A stretch of 64,000 nt of DNA, from assembly GCA_031310005.1 (NCBI GenBank), contig CM062383.1, positions 1,116,001 through 1,180,000 of the forward strand. Reading direction: 5' to 3'. Both the position numbers and the translations under genes were made by a program. The notes under the pieces are model-generated. The model did no database searches and had not been told where the DNA came from. It saw nothing but the letters and a program-made list of their open reading frames with translations. Below, one piece after another: positions 36,947-46,883 of the stretch. The stretch's first letter is position 1. Every line of letters begins with the position of its first letter. This DNA comes from Dactylellina haptotyla (lineage: Eukaryota > Ascomycota > Orbiliomycetes > Orbiliales > Orbiliaceae).

Positions 36947-38045
36947 ATGCTCCGACAGCTGCAACAATTACAACACAGATTAGGTGTCAAGTTTCAATAT
37001 CATCGTGCTATCGATAGTTACATCTCCCCAGGTTTCAAGTTCCCGGCAACCGGAATGGCGGATCCAAAAGAAACAACCGCTGATAAAACGCCATCGCTGC
37101 CTATCTTCACCACAGACGAACTTGAAATCGACCCGACCTCGATGGAACCAATGGGCCACGGTGGACACAGTCTCGTATTCAAAGTCAAAGCGAAGGGATT
37201 TCCACATCCTTCTGTGCTTAAAATTGTGAGCAAAGAAAATTTTTATTACGATATCCGTTGTGTCGCGCATGCTTTGCTTGTTGTGCATTGCATCTGCATA
37301 TATGCATGTTCACACCAGTCGTATTCGAATCCGTGAGAGCTAATTCGATTTTACTTTCGCACTCGGATAACTCCAGTTCCGCTTCACGCTACCCCCAAAC
37401 CCTGCATCTTCAAGTCCTCTTTCACAATATACCACTCCCAGGGATCCAGACTACCAATACTTTCTCTCTGAGCAAACTTCTTACTCTCTGCTTCGCACAT
37501 CGCTGGTGGTATTGGGATGCGCGCCCAGGCTTCATGCTGTCGTGACAATATCTCCTTCGTTCGAACCATATCTCTTTCAGTACTTCAACCCTCACCAGCA
37601 CCGCAGAAGACGGCAGGCGCAGTTAAAACTCCAAAGAGACCAGTTGGAATCGCAACTACCGTTGAAGGGTGTGCTGATAGAATATATCCACGGTCTTAGA
37701 CTTTCTGCTTTCCATTCGATCCCAGCTTCGATATCACAGAAGATTATTGATGGAATGGAATACATGCACTCTAAGGGCATATTACATCGAGACGTGAAGA
37801 AACGCAACGTTCTGATCGTTCCGGATCATAGCGTCTCAATCTCGGCCAAAGATGCTGATGAGGAGAAAACCGCTAGAGATATTGTACTTAGCGGAAGTGA
37901 ACAGGTCACCTGGATAGATTTTAGCAATAGTCTCGAGTTATCTGATTTTCAAGGAACAGATGCTGAGAAAGAGTCAATATTCGCAGAAGCCCTTGTAGAG
38001 GAGATGAGAGAGGTTCACAAGATGGTTTCTAAACTACAAAGATAA
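36947..38045 (+). CDS. Protein-kinase-like orphan
   Basis: A divergent member of the protein-kinase fold; substrate unknown. Exons 36947-37225 and 37377-38045 give 315 residues; an internal ATG at 37055 (MADPKETTAD) is an alternative start. The glycine loop reads MGHGGHSLVFKVK, SVLKI holds a candidate ATP-binding Lys, GILHRDVKKRNVLI is a full catalytic loop (Asp ~232) and WIDFSNS replaces DFG with DFS at ~274. The segment C-terminal to DFS is very short, so most of the usual C-lobe after the activation loop is missing. Splicing joins VLKI directly to FRFTLPP; this is the only in-frame GT-AG solution I found. It may be a small active kinase or a pseudokinase. Confidence 0.65.
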
Positions 38046-38056
38046 CTCATGAAATT

Positions 38057-39689
38057 CTATGTTTCTATGGTCTTCCGCTTGTATTTACTGATGATATCTA
38101 GCGTCTGTGTCCACCTCTCAATAGCGGATGATATGCTACCTTCATTCTGTTCCTCTTTCGGCCCATCAAGCATACCCCTTAGCTTTTCCATGCTATCTCG
38201 TCCAAACTCTTCTACCTCATTCACAATATCCCCCAGTAAACTTCTCACAGCTCCTTCATCATCCGAATACTTCTCGCCATAGTCATCTTCCTCCATTTCG
38301 CCTTCGACCAACTTGACAAAATCCAGATACCGCTTCCCACCTTTCCCGTTCCCGCGAGGTAGTTGGGCACTGGGTATTACCGCCAGTCGCAGTGCCATCA
38401 TAGTCCTATAGCACGCCTCATCCGTGTCCAGAACGTACTCACTATCGCCGGCCCCGTCAACCGAGACCATCAAATCAGATCCGCTGTATAATTTATCACT
38501 TTTAAAGGTTAATGCGTACCCGTGGAATGATTTCTCTTTCAATATTTCCTGGTGGCGGTCTGAGAGCTTCCTAAGAACCCAGAAATCAAGCTTGATGTTG
38601 TCGGAGCCGTTGTTCGGTAGAGTGAAACCATCTATATTTTGAAATGAGTATATCATAAAAGCTTTTGCGAGATCGAGGGGAAGGTACATTCGACTAGAAG
38701 ATGGTCATTATTGTATTCCCCATAAGTGACAAATATCTCTTCCCCGGGAACTATAAAACCAGATCAATGCATGTTTTGGCCACATAATTTGACTTGATCC
38801 CACATACCATATGCTTTTTGAGTGGTAACTGTAAGCCCATCCGTCGAAAAACTCACTATACACTTTGCAGCCATTTAGTACTTTCATCGAAGAAACTTAT
38901 ACGAACCATCGTCGTAATAATTTAGGAAACGTACCGTCTCTTCACTCCTCCAGTCGTGATTATAGTAATCAATAAACGGACACATGGTCATGCAATCCTC
39001 CGCGGGAATTTTATACCACTTCTTCGGCCGGTAGTAAATCGTTCGGGTATTCACCACGGCCCACGCCCAATCGTACTCCTCTTGAGTGAAATTTAAAATT
39101 TTCGGAGTGTGTACTTTCACGGCATGGTCGTAGTCGTCTTTTAGTTTTTCTTTCTGTTTTAGTGCGAAAGAGCGTACCCATGGTGAACAATGGGACAGAA
39201 CTTCGTCACTCCAGAACATCGGCATGGATGTTTTGAAAGACTCCGGGCTGGGGAGTATTGAGATGAATGGATCGTTTTCTCCATTGTGTCTTTTGGAAGC
39301 GATATACGCGGCAAGGGAGCTATGTACTCTTGTTGGGTAGTCAATTGGCGAAGAGTTTGGGATCGGGATGTCGTGGAGGTTTACGAGGAGAGATTTTGGA
39401 ATAAACGTTATATCTTCGTTTTTCTATTTACAAATTAACATTTCACTGTTTCTTAAACTTCCTATAGAAAGAAATGATTTAGTGGAAGATTTAGAAAAGG
39501 ACTTACTCCGATATTTTCAGACGCCACGATGCCAATTCCGTGTGGCAGTTTTGCTATCTTGACTTTCGAAAGCTTAGCGTTGTTGGCGAGCACATGCTCG
39601 AGCAGAGTCCGGTGAACCTGCGGCACATCGTCGGCAAGAAAGTCCTTGCAGTCGTCGCTAGACGACGGCGGCCTTCTCCGTTTCGGCAT
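38057..39689 (-). CDS. SET-domain protein (SETD6/Rkm-like lysine methyltransferase)
   Basis: Predicted SAM-dependent protein lysine methyltransferase. Exons 39689-39507, 39423-38935, 38862-38808, 38750-38688 and 38631-38057 give 454 residues. The SET domain starts near ASENIGKNEDITFIPKSLLV, contains the long insert typical of the RuBisCO-methyltransferase-like class, the FIDYYNHD element (Asn-His of the cofactor site) at ~211-216, and VPGEEIFVTYGEYNND ending LLVEYGFTLP. These motifs dictate the short exons 3 and 4: only those junctions restore DGLTVTTQKAYVPGEE and LLVEYGF. The tail (after ~265) is the substrate-binding-like helical region ending in a charged stretch. It is convergent with the kinase-like gene, 11 bp apart, and divergent from the SDR gene. 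Confidence 0.85.
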
Positions 39690-40343
39690 ATTTTAAAAAA
39701 TATCAAGACAAAAGCGACAATCCTTTTCCTTCCGCGCCCCCGGATGTTACGGGGTACAAACAAGGAACATGTCGGGTTTTACGTTCAAAAAAAAAACTTC
39801 TTGTATTTTAAGACCCAATCGAGGTGCTACAATGCGGGGAACCCATGCCGTTTATATCGAGTAATAGAGCTACAGTTGGCCTGTTAGGGTGGTTTGTTGC
39901 ATGCCTAGCCTGCCTGTTCTGTTAGCTAGAATACCAACAGCCGGAGCGAAAAAACCATACCAACCACGAGGATATATAATCTTGCGGTGTGACTGCTGGA
40001 CGGCAGATAGTGCCTGGTCCGGGTGTACCTTGAAGAGGAATGCAGGTGTCCCGATGACGACCGGGCGTACGCATGCAAACGCCGCAGACTAAACGAAATG
40101 TTGCAATTGCATGCAACAATGTTGGGGCCGGCCTGTTATCGATTAGCAGAGGGCGAAGACAGCAAAAAATGCACGAGGCTTCCTGGTGAGATTTAAACCT
40201 CGGAACAGCGTCGGTTGGAGCATCTCATCCCACTTTTTTGGGCGTTTGCATCGGTCTCGACACTGCACTGGTTTGATTGCTTTTGACATAATTATATAAT
40301 ATCATTCGCCATATTCATCACCCATCTGCGCTGTAAAATCAAC
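39690..40343. promoter_or_regulatory. Divergent intergenic region SET gene / SDR gene
   Basis: About 650 bp between start codons facing apart. A short A tract lies near 39787. No other gene seen. Confidence 0.45.
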
Positions 40344-41599
40344 ATGGATTCCAAATATGCAAGACCGCCTCCAAACCCCGATGTCTACCAGACCCCAGAG
40401 GTCGATATCAAGGGATCGTGGGACGAGGCATCGGTCAAGAACAAGACGTTTTTGATCACCGGCGGTGCAAGTGGGATTGGCGCCGGTATGGCCAAGAAAT
40501 TGGCTGGACTCGGGTGCGACTCTCTTTCCCCGGATTTCTATGAAACGGTAGCGCTAACATAATAATATAGCGGCACTGTAATTATCGGCGATTTGCAAAA
40601 TGCCCAATCCTTCGTTGACGAAGTGAGAAAGAGCACTGGAAATCCAAAGTGCGCATTCAATCCTATCATGGTATTACGGGTATGCTAGAACTAACGGCGT
40701 ACGCAGTATTCACTCTATCCAGTGCGATGTGACAAACTACAAATCTCAATGCGACATGTTCCGCAAAGCATTGGAACTCTCCCCAAAGAAGGCGATAGAC
40801 TCAGTGGTGCGTTCAAGTCATACTATCAGATAGCGGAAATACATGTTCACAGTTGACACCGTTCTAGATCGCCAATGCGGGTGTCAATGAGGTTGGCAAA
40901 AACTTTGTCCCTAGACCATTCGGTCAGCTCCTCCCATACCCATCCTTCCAAGCGGTACCAAGGACTAAGAAGCTATCCACAGTCCCCGGCCAATCTGAGG
41001 ACCCTGAAGAGCCCAACCTGACGACCATGAACGTCAACATCACCGGCGTGATATACACCGCCTATCTTGCCATGCAATATTTCCGCGGCCACCCGCATTT
41101 GTCTACGGACGCCTACCCGAACGCTGAACACGATCGATCGATTGTGTTCATCGGATCGATCGCCTCTTTGTACCCACTCACCCATGCACCGTTCTACAAC
41201 GCTTCAAAACATGCTGTTCTCGGCCTCTTCCGGTCTCTGCGACAAACTGCGAAACCGGATAGAGTCAGGGTCAATCTTCTCTGTCCGTATTGGATTGAAA
41301 CGCCTATTATCCCTCTAGGTGCCAAGGTTCTTCTCGCGGGTACGGACTATGCGCAAATGGAGGACGTAGTCGATATTGGTGTTCGTTGTTTGGGCGATTA
41401 TTCCGTAGCTGGACACATCTTTCTCGTCCTCCCGAGGAGCACTGGTGGCGTTGTGGAGATTTTCAACGATGAACCTAAGGATCTGGATACGTTCAATAGG
41501 AATGCGGTATACGCTCTGAATAAGGTTTCTGCAGCACAGAGTTGGATCGAATGGGGCAGGAATATTGTGTTAGCAATGTTAGGACTCTACCGGTCTTGA
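40344..41599 (+). CDS. Short-chain dehydrogenase/reductase
   Basis: NAD(P)-dependent oxidoreductase of the classical SDR superfamily, nearest in layout to 15-hydroxyprostaglandin-dehydrogenase-like fungal proteins; substrate unknown. Exons 40344-40513, 40571-40648, 40707-40806 and 40868-41599 give 359 residues. Cofactor motif TGGASGIGAG at ~39-48, acidic GDLQ after strand 2, CDVTNY, the IANAGV motif, catalytic Ser in FIGSIAS (~213) and YNASK (Tyr ~226, Lys ~230). GDLQ, with Asp after the second strand, suggests NAD rather than NADP. The C-terminal 100 residues are longer than a minimal SDR. The gene meets the uS14m gene tail to tail. Confidence 0.9.
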
Positions 41600-41789
41600 G
41601 GTTAGCGGCGATTTTCATTTTGTTTATCTGATTTGTTCGTTCTCTGTTATTTGGTTCTGATGCGAATGATATCAAATTTGTTTGGAAACTGTGGGTATAT
41701 TATTGAATATGTACTGGTCGTTCGTCCCCCATTTGAATATATGTATGTACAATGCGGAGAGAACAAATATCATACAACAAACTTTGAGA

Positions 41790-42305
41790 CTACCAGCTTG
41801 CCTTCTTCACACCAGGAAGTTCTCCTGCCAATGCTGCCAGTCTGAATGGGAACTGTTACGGAATCAAACGATTAGCATATTTCGACGCAACTTGACCGGG
41901 TATATTAATGGAATATGTTACTCACTCGTCCCATTTTGAACTCTCTGAGAATACTCCTTCCTCTACCTCCAACAGTACATCTGTTCTTGATCTTTGTCGG
42001 CTGGCTGCTAACCGGTAGCTGGGTGAGCTGTAACTGGGCCTCGGTCTTCTGTCTTGGTGTGAATTGGTTGCTTCGGATTATATATCGGAGAGCCTTTCTT
42101 TCAACCTCGAACTTGGCGAACTGCTCGCGCTTGTAGGCATCTCGTAGGGTACGGGCTTGGACGAAGCTGGAGTTGCACATGTCAGAGTCTGCATAGACGT
42201 ATATTGAAACCGGGTTTCGTCGTCTGGTGTCCGTCTGTGAACTTACCAGGCTAGCTTGTGTGTGGGCTTTCCGGCGGACAAGAAGTTTCCCTTCAACGGC
42301 GGCAT
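41790..42305 (-). CDS. MRP2: Mitochondrial ribosomal protein uS14m
   Basis: Small-subunit mitoribosome protein. Exons 42305-42247, 42166-41926 and 41852-41790 give 120 residues. CFVQARTLRDAYKREQFAKF, RKALRYIIRSN, IKNRCTVGGRGRSILREFKM and the ending GELPGVKKASW match the uS14m family (yeast Mrp2). The first junction is set by the conserved CFVQARTLRD. It shares a 277-bp intergenic region with the ATP18 gene, so two mitochondrial proteins may be co-transcribed from one bidirectional promoter. Confidence 0.95.
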
Positions 42306-42582
42306 GGCGGGCGACTCTTGTGCCGGCAATTGGCGTTCTCGGTTTGGGGAATGTGCGAATGGTCTTCGGGCGTGGAGATACTTCGAGTTGCGGGTGGTTT
42401 CAATGTTTTCTGCATCACGTGATGATCTCTGAAATTCGGAAGATTTGACCTCATCCCAACGCCCACCGGAACGGACAGCCACACCTCTCAACCTCATTCC
42501 TTCCACCACCGCTTCTCTCCACGAACCACCCTCCGAAAGACAATCCCCGAGCTAAATTCACCTTCACCTATATACTTCCACA
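42306..42582. promoter_or_regulatory. Bidirectional promoter uS14m / ATP18
   Basis: 277 bp between divergent start codons of two nuclear genes for mitochondrial proteins. Shared regulation is inference from geometry. Confidence 0.6.
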
Positions 42583-43060
42583 ATGCCGAGAATAGGAGGA
42601 CCCTTCGCTTTGTTCCGCCGAAAGTGGCCAGCTCCAGTTTGTACGTCTTATATATCCCTCTCCCGGGTGTCTCTTTCGGGAACTCTCCTGCCAGAGCACC
42701 GAGCATCCCGGCGTCAATTGGACTGTATCGCTAACATCTCTATGCTTATCTAGGGGAACCAATGGCTCCATTCATCATCGCCGGTAAGACCTTACACACG
42801 TAACCAGCGTGGGCAGCGGACACTGCGAAAGCGGAGAAAGGACGAGGTCCAACTGACACATGTATTTCGGCACAAAACAGGCGGTATCGTCTACTACGGC
42901 GTATGGCAAGGACAGAATGCATTGTCGAACAGTACGTTACCACTATCCACGCTATTTCCACGATTCAATTGCTAACACCGCTCCTTCGCCTATAGCCGAG
43001 GAATTCCGCAACGATCCTCGAAACCCCAATGCGAAGCCACAGAAGCCAGCCGCGCACTAG
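42583..43060 (+). CDS. ATP18: F1Fo-ATP synthase subunit i/j
   Basis: Small single-pass subunit of the mitochondrial ATP synthase peripheral region. Exons 42583-42640, 42754-42783, 42881-42931 and 42996-43060 give 67 residues. RKWPAPVWEPMAPFIIAGGIVYYGV has the W-P-aromatic lead and single membrane helix of Atp18, and EEFRNDPRNPNA is its conserved tail motif. Phases agree across all three introns. Confidence 0.9.
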
Positions 43061-43417
43061 GATGGCGGGCTGGGTTTCTTCTAAAGACTACCTCCCAATA
43101 CTCTGTACATTTTTTCTTTGATATCCCGATCCAGCAAGCCAGCACTAGAAAGCATGATAACTACCGATTGTGTTTTTCCCGAGGGAGACCGACGAAAAGG
43201 GCTGGGATGGAATTGAAAGGGGGACGAGCATATCTGTCATTGGTGCATTTTGCAAGCTATGACAGATTATTGTACATTTAAAACTTTCGGTTTTTCACTC
43301 TCGCACAGCTAAAAATGAAATGAAAAGAAGGGGATCGATTCCAAATCATTCGCCTGCATTCAACCTATCAAAGTACTACTCTAGTAGAAAAGCTACTCTA
43401 AGACGCTGGTAAATAAG

Positions 43418-43508
43418 AATAACAATAATAAATACTAAATACCGCAGCCGCTTCGCATTATAATAACAATAATAAATACTAAATACCGCAGCCGCTTCGC
43501 ATTATAAT
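43418..43508. repeat. 44-bp perfect tandem duplication over the RAV2 stop codon
   Basis: Two abutting identical 44-bp units (43418-43461 and 43462-43505), with three further matching bases. The unit includes the last codons and TAG of the RAV2-like gene on the minus strand, so a second copy of that 3' coding end sits just downstream as non-coding DNA. Confidence 0.95.
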
Positions 43509-44647
43509 CTCCAAGCTGGTCTTCCCCATCGCCAGGTTGTGCTCCAAAGCCCCCAGTTTGGCCGTTACGCTCATTAAGCTCGGATCCTGACTTTCGACTT
43601 TGATTCGCTCTTTCACTCTTACCTCTGCCCCTCTGTACGTGTATACCTCGTTCTCGCCGTTCCCGGCATGCCTTGCACCGTGTGCCTTTCTGCTTTTGAA
43701 GGCACCTGCAATCTTCTCCCGGAAGTTGAAGTTGGAAAGGTGCTGGTCGATGTTCATGCTTAGCGCCGTGAGACCCGTATACGCCGCTGGATTGGTATTC
43801 TCCAACAGCCGCAGTTCGGTCACAATAGCCGCATCTTGTATCGTCACGTCCAACGCTAGATTCTCAGGTAATGGGGGGTCGAATAAGCTGGCTTCCACCG
43901 CGTGGTAGGGAAATAAATTGGACTTTTGCGTGGTGTTTAAAATGTCTCGTGCGGATCTGATGTCTGAGAGTAAAGAATCGAGCTGGGATGCCAGGAGTTT
44001 GGCATCGATGATTGCAGAGGTAGTTTTGGTAAGCACAGGGAGGGATTTATGGGTGTCCACTTCGGATTGCGACGGGAGTGTAGTAAGGGCTGAGTGGACA
44101 AAGTTACGGCAATCGGTAAGTTGGGGAAGCAGGAGGCTGGGTGACGTTGGCGATGGGGGTGTGGTAGACGGCGCTTCTGAGGATGAAGGCGGCGAGACGA
44201 GTTGGAGGCGGTAGTATCCCAGTCCTTTGGTATTCGGAAGGCCGTGCATTTTCACTTGCATGTCCTATCATCATACTTGTCAGACAAGTTGTATCAGAAA
44301 GATGAGGTAGCGAACATACGCCTTTAACAATCGCACTGCCAACCCTCGTCACAAACCCCTTCAGTCCTTCACTGCGGCTCGTGGATAGCACAAGCGTGCT
44401 CCCCGGCTGCGTCGGGGCGAGCAGCGACAGACATTCCTCTAGTCCGGACCGAAGTGATAACAGGCTCTCTTGTATCTCGGTGATCAGCCATGCGAGTTCT
44501 CGAAGCTATCGATAAGGCCGTATCCACTGTTAGCGGCTGAAATGTGTAGCTGTCTTTGATTAGTATCGCAGAAGGACTTACCGCGGCCTCTCGGACTTCA
44601 CGCTCGAGAACATCGGGCTCCACTTTGGGATATACCTCGATGCGCAT
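43479..44647 (-). CDS. RAV2: RAVE complex subunit 2 / Rogdi homologue
   Basis: Rav2 (Rogdi in animals) is part of the RAVE complex that reassembles the V-ATPase at vacuolar and endosomal membranes. Exons 44647-44582, 44505-44320 and 44264-43479 give 345 residues. LRELAWLITEIQESLLSLRS, LVLSTSRSEGLKGFVTRVGS and IVKGDMQVKMHGLP follow the Rogdi pattern; the middle has a Pro/Ser linker and the C-terminus EKIAGAFKSRKAHG. The 3' end is caught in a tandem duplication. It is convergent with ATP18 and divergent from the small gene at 44954. Confidence 0.8.
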
Positions 44648-44953
44648 CGTGAACGGACGGGATTATGTCATGATGGAGGAGCTTGCGAATCGCTTGGGCG
44701 GTTCTGAGACTCGACTGCAGGGACATATGCACCAGCCGGGGACCTGAACATGCTAACCTCTTTGGCGGTCGTCCAACACATCTTCGGCTTCACCACATCC
44801 TCAACACAGCCTGGAATTATATCGTATTTTATACATGTTGATATATGTATATATATTTAGATGTAGGTGGAAACACTTACTAACACATCTACTCGTTAAG
44901 AATACCCAAAGTACCACGACGGATAAACTCAGAAGTCTTTCGGAGTGTCATTT

Positions 44954-45472
44954 ATGTCTCCTCCCCGCTGGTTTCAAGGTATGCGCTCCTGCCTACAAAC
45001 TACGTCCGGCATATCCCCGGCTATAGTCCATCCTACCATCATATCACTCTCGAACTGCAGTTTAACTTTCTTCTTCTCGTTATCAGTACTCCTCGGTGGT
45101 TTGACCGCAGGTGTGGCTAGTTATTTTGCTCTTTCATACTACGCCTCCCGTTTACGCCATGCGGACCTATCACTGCTAGACAGCATATGCCGCCAGGTCT
45201 TGAGTGTGGACGATATACAGCAGCAGAACGTATCGAAGATGGAGGATGTATGCACCCACATTGCGAGATTGGGGGATGAATTGGAAGCGTTTAACGATAC
45301 GGCGAAGAAGGTTTTGGGTAATATAAAACTAGACTTCATGTCCGTACACTTGCTAACTCGTTCAATGACACATCTAGCAGCGATTGAAGGGACTCAAAAC
45401 GAAGAGATTCAAGACACTGGGAAAGAAAATGAACCCCACAGGATGGTTGAAGCATCTACGGGGAATATTTGA
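44954..45472 (+). CDS. Small single-pass membrane protein
   Basis: Exons 44954-44978, 45087-45317 and 45378-45472 give 116 residues. MSPPRWFQ runs into one hydrophobic helix VLLGGLTAGVASYFALSYYA, followed by a basic, then coiled-coil-like region (SRLRHADLSLLDS, VSKMEDVCTHIARLGDELEA). Short N-terminus, a Gly-rich helix and a helical tail resemble the fungal MICOS subunit Mic12/Aim5, but identity is too weak to name it. The second intron (45318-45377) is exactly 60 nt, in frame and stop-free, with a perfect CTAAC branch site, so a 136-residue isoform is possible. Divergent from RAV2 across 306 bp. Confidence 0.6.
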   Translation: MSPPRWFQGMRSCLQTTSGISPAIVHPTIISLSNCSLTFFFSLSVLLGGLTAGVASYFALSYYASRLRHADLSLLDSICRQVLSVDDIQQQNVSKMEDVCTHIARLGDELEAFNDTAKKVLGNIKLDFMSVHLLTRSMTHLAAIEGTQNEEIQDTGKENEPHRMVEASTGNI

Positions 45473-45898
45473 TTATTGAACGGTTTATTCGTATTAAGAA
45501 TTCTAGCATGGCCGGCTTTGGAGGGTCAGCCCACGCAATAACAACCAACAAAAGCTATTGATACCTTCTGGACCTTGAAATAACAGGAGGCTTTTTTAAA
45601 AAATACTGATACCCTAACGTGCATTCTATCGTCGTGGTGTTCTAAAAATATGATGAACGCTTTATCAAGTTGAAGATTGACATATTACCACATGGTGCTG
45701 CTGAGATAATCTCGATGTGCGGAACCAGGAAGCAGATCATGAAACCTCCCAAATGCAAAGGACATCTCTTGCAATATTGCCTGCAATGGTATCCCCCCAC
45801 TTTTCTCAAGTACACACACATACACATCTGTACACAAAAACAATTATACGCCTTTATTCTTCCTCCTGTTAGGCTAAGGAGAACGAAATACAATAACC

Positions 45899-46244
45899 AT
45901 GAATCACCATCACTGTACGTATCCCAAACTCTTTACTTCCCAAACAGAGTAAATCAAATTGATCGACTAACGCATGCTTAATTCTAGACGCCGTCCACGA
46001 ATTCCCCGTCATCGCCCAAGTCCTCGCGGCCACCACTTTCACTTGCAGTATCTTATTAGGCACGGCGATTCTCTGCGGCAAATCTTACTTTCGCGGCAAC
46101 GTCCGCCTCGCCCATACGAACGGTCACGTCGGAAAGTTAACCTCCATGTTTGAAGATTCCGCTAACGGGAATGGTTCTCATAACGGTGGGGATGCCGCTA
46201 CGAAGTCTGTGCATTGGGGGAAGAGGACTGTGAATTACATTTAA
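45899..46244 (+). CDS. Small single-pass membrane protein, 90 residues
   Basis: A 16-nt first exon (45899-45914, MNHHH plus one base) is joined across a 73-nt GT-AG intron with a GACTAAC branch to 45988-46244. The protein has one hydrophobic helix, VIAQVLAATTFTCSILLGTA, then a basic flank KSYFRGN and a Gly/Asn-rich tail ending WGKRTVNYI. I do not recognise the family. The regular splice signals and phase favour a true gene. The short tail and basic flank would suit a mitochondrial or ER membrane protein; that is inference. Confidence 0.55.
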
Positions 46245-46883
46245 TATAGTCTGAGTGTACTTTCTTCTTTGCCGAAGAAACTTGTATTGGGGTTGATCTT
46301 GTCAGGATATAGTAAATAGAAATTCTTTGTGATGATTGTTACCAGTATATCATTTAGATGTGAATTAGGTGCTAACTATAAAACAAAAATGCGGTCAGGA
46401 AAAAGAAAAAGAGAAGACAAGTCTTGAAGAATAATAAGAAAGGAACTATATTAGCAAATAGATACCACTATGCATACAGTATATACAGCAGAAGGTTTAA
46501 AAGAAGAGAAGAAAATAACCCAACGCTTGATGTTCTACGCCATCGACGTGTGTCTGAAGCTATTAAGTGACGTAATAGTTGCTAAAATGTTGAAGAGACA
46601 AAAAAAGGAAGAAACGTAAAATCTTTTATCGCACTGTACAGAACGAGAAGAAAGAAACGAAAAGAAACAGAAAATAACAAACCATCTTGCTTCATAGCTT
46701 CAGAGTTGTAACAAGAAAAAAAAGAGTGTCCAAATTTGCTGATCGTATGAACCATCAATCCATCATACACCTAAATAAATCTCTCAAGGGTATCAAAAAA
46801 ACATATCTTTCCCTTTTTGTGCACCGGAAAGTAAAGAAACGAAAGTGCCAAAAAAACGAGTAAACATAAACGAAGTTTAATTA
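46245..46883. other. Intergenic stretch between convergent genes
   Basis: A-rich 3' flanks of the small membrane-protein gene and of SEC2. Nothing else seen. Confidence 0.45.
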
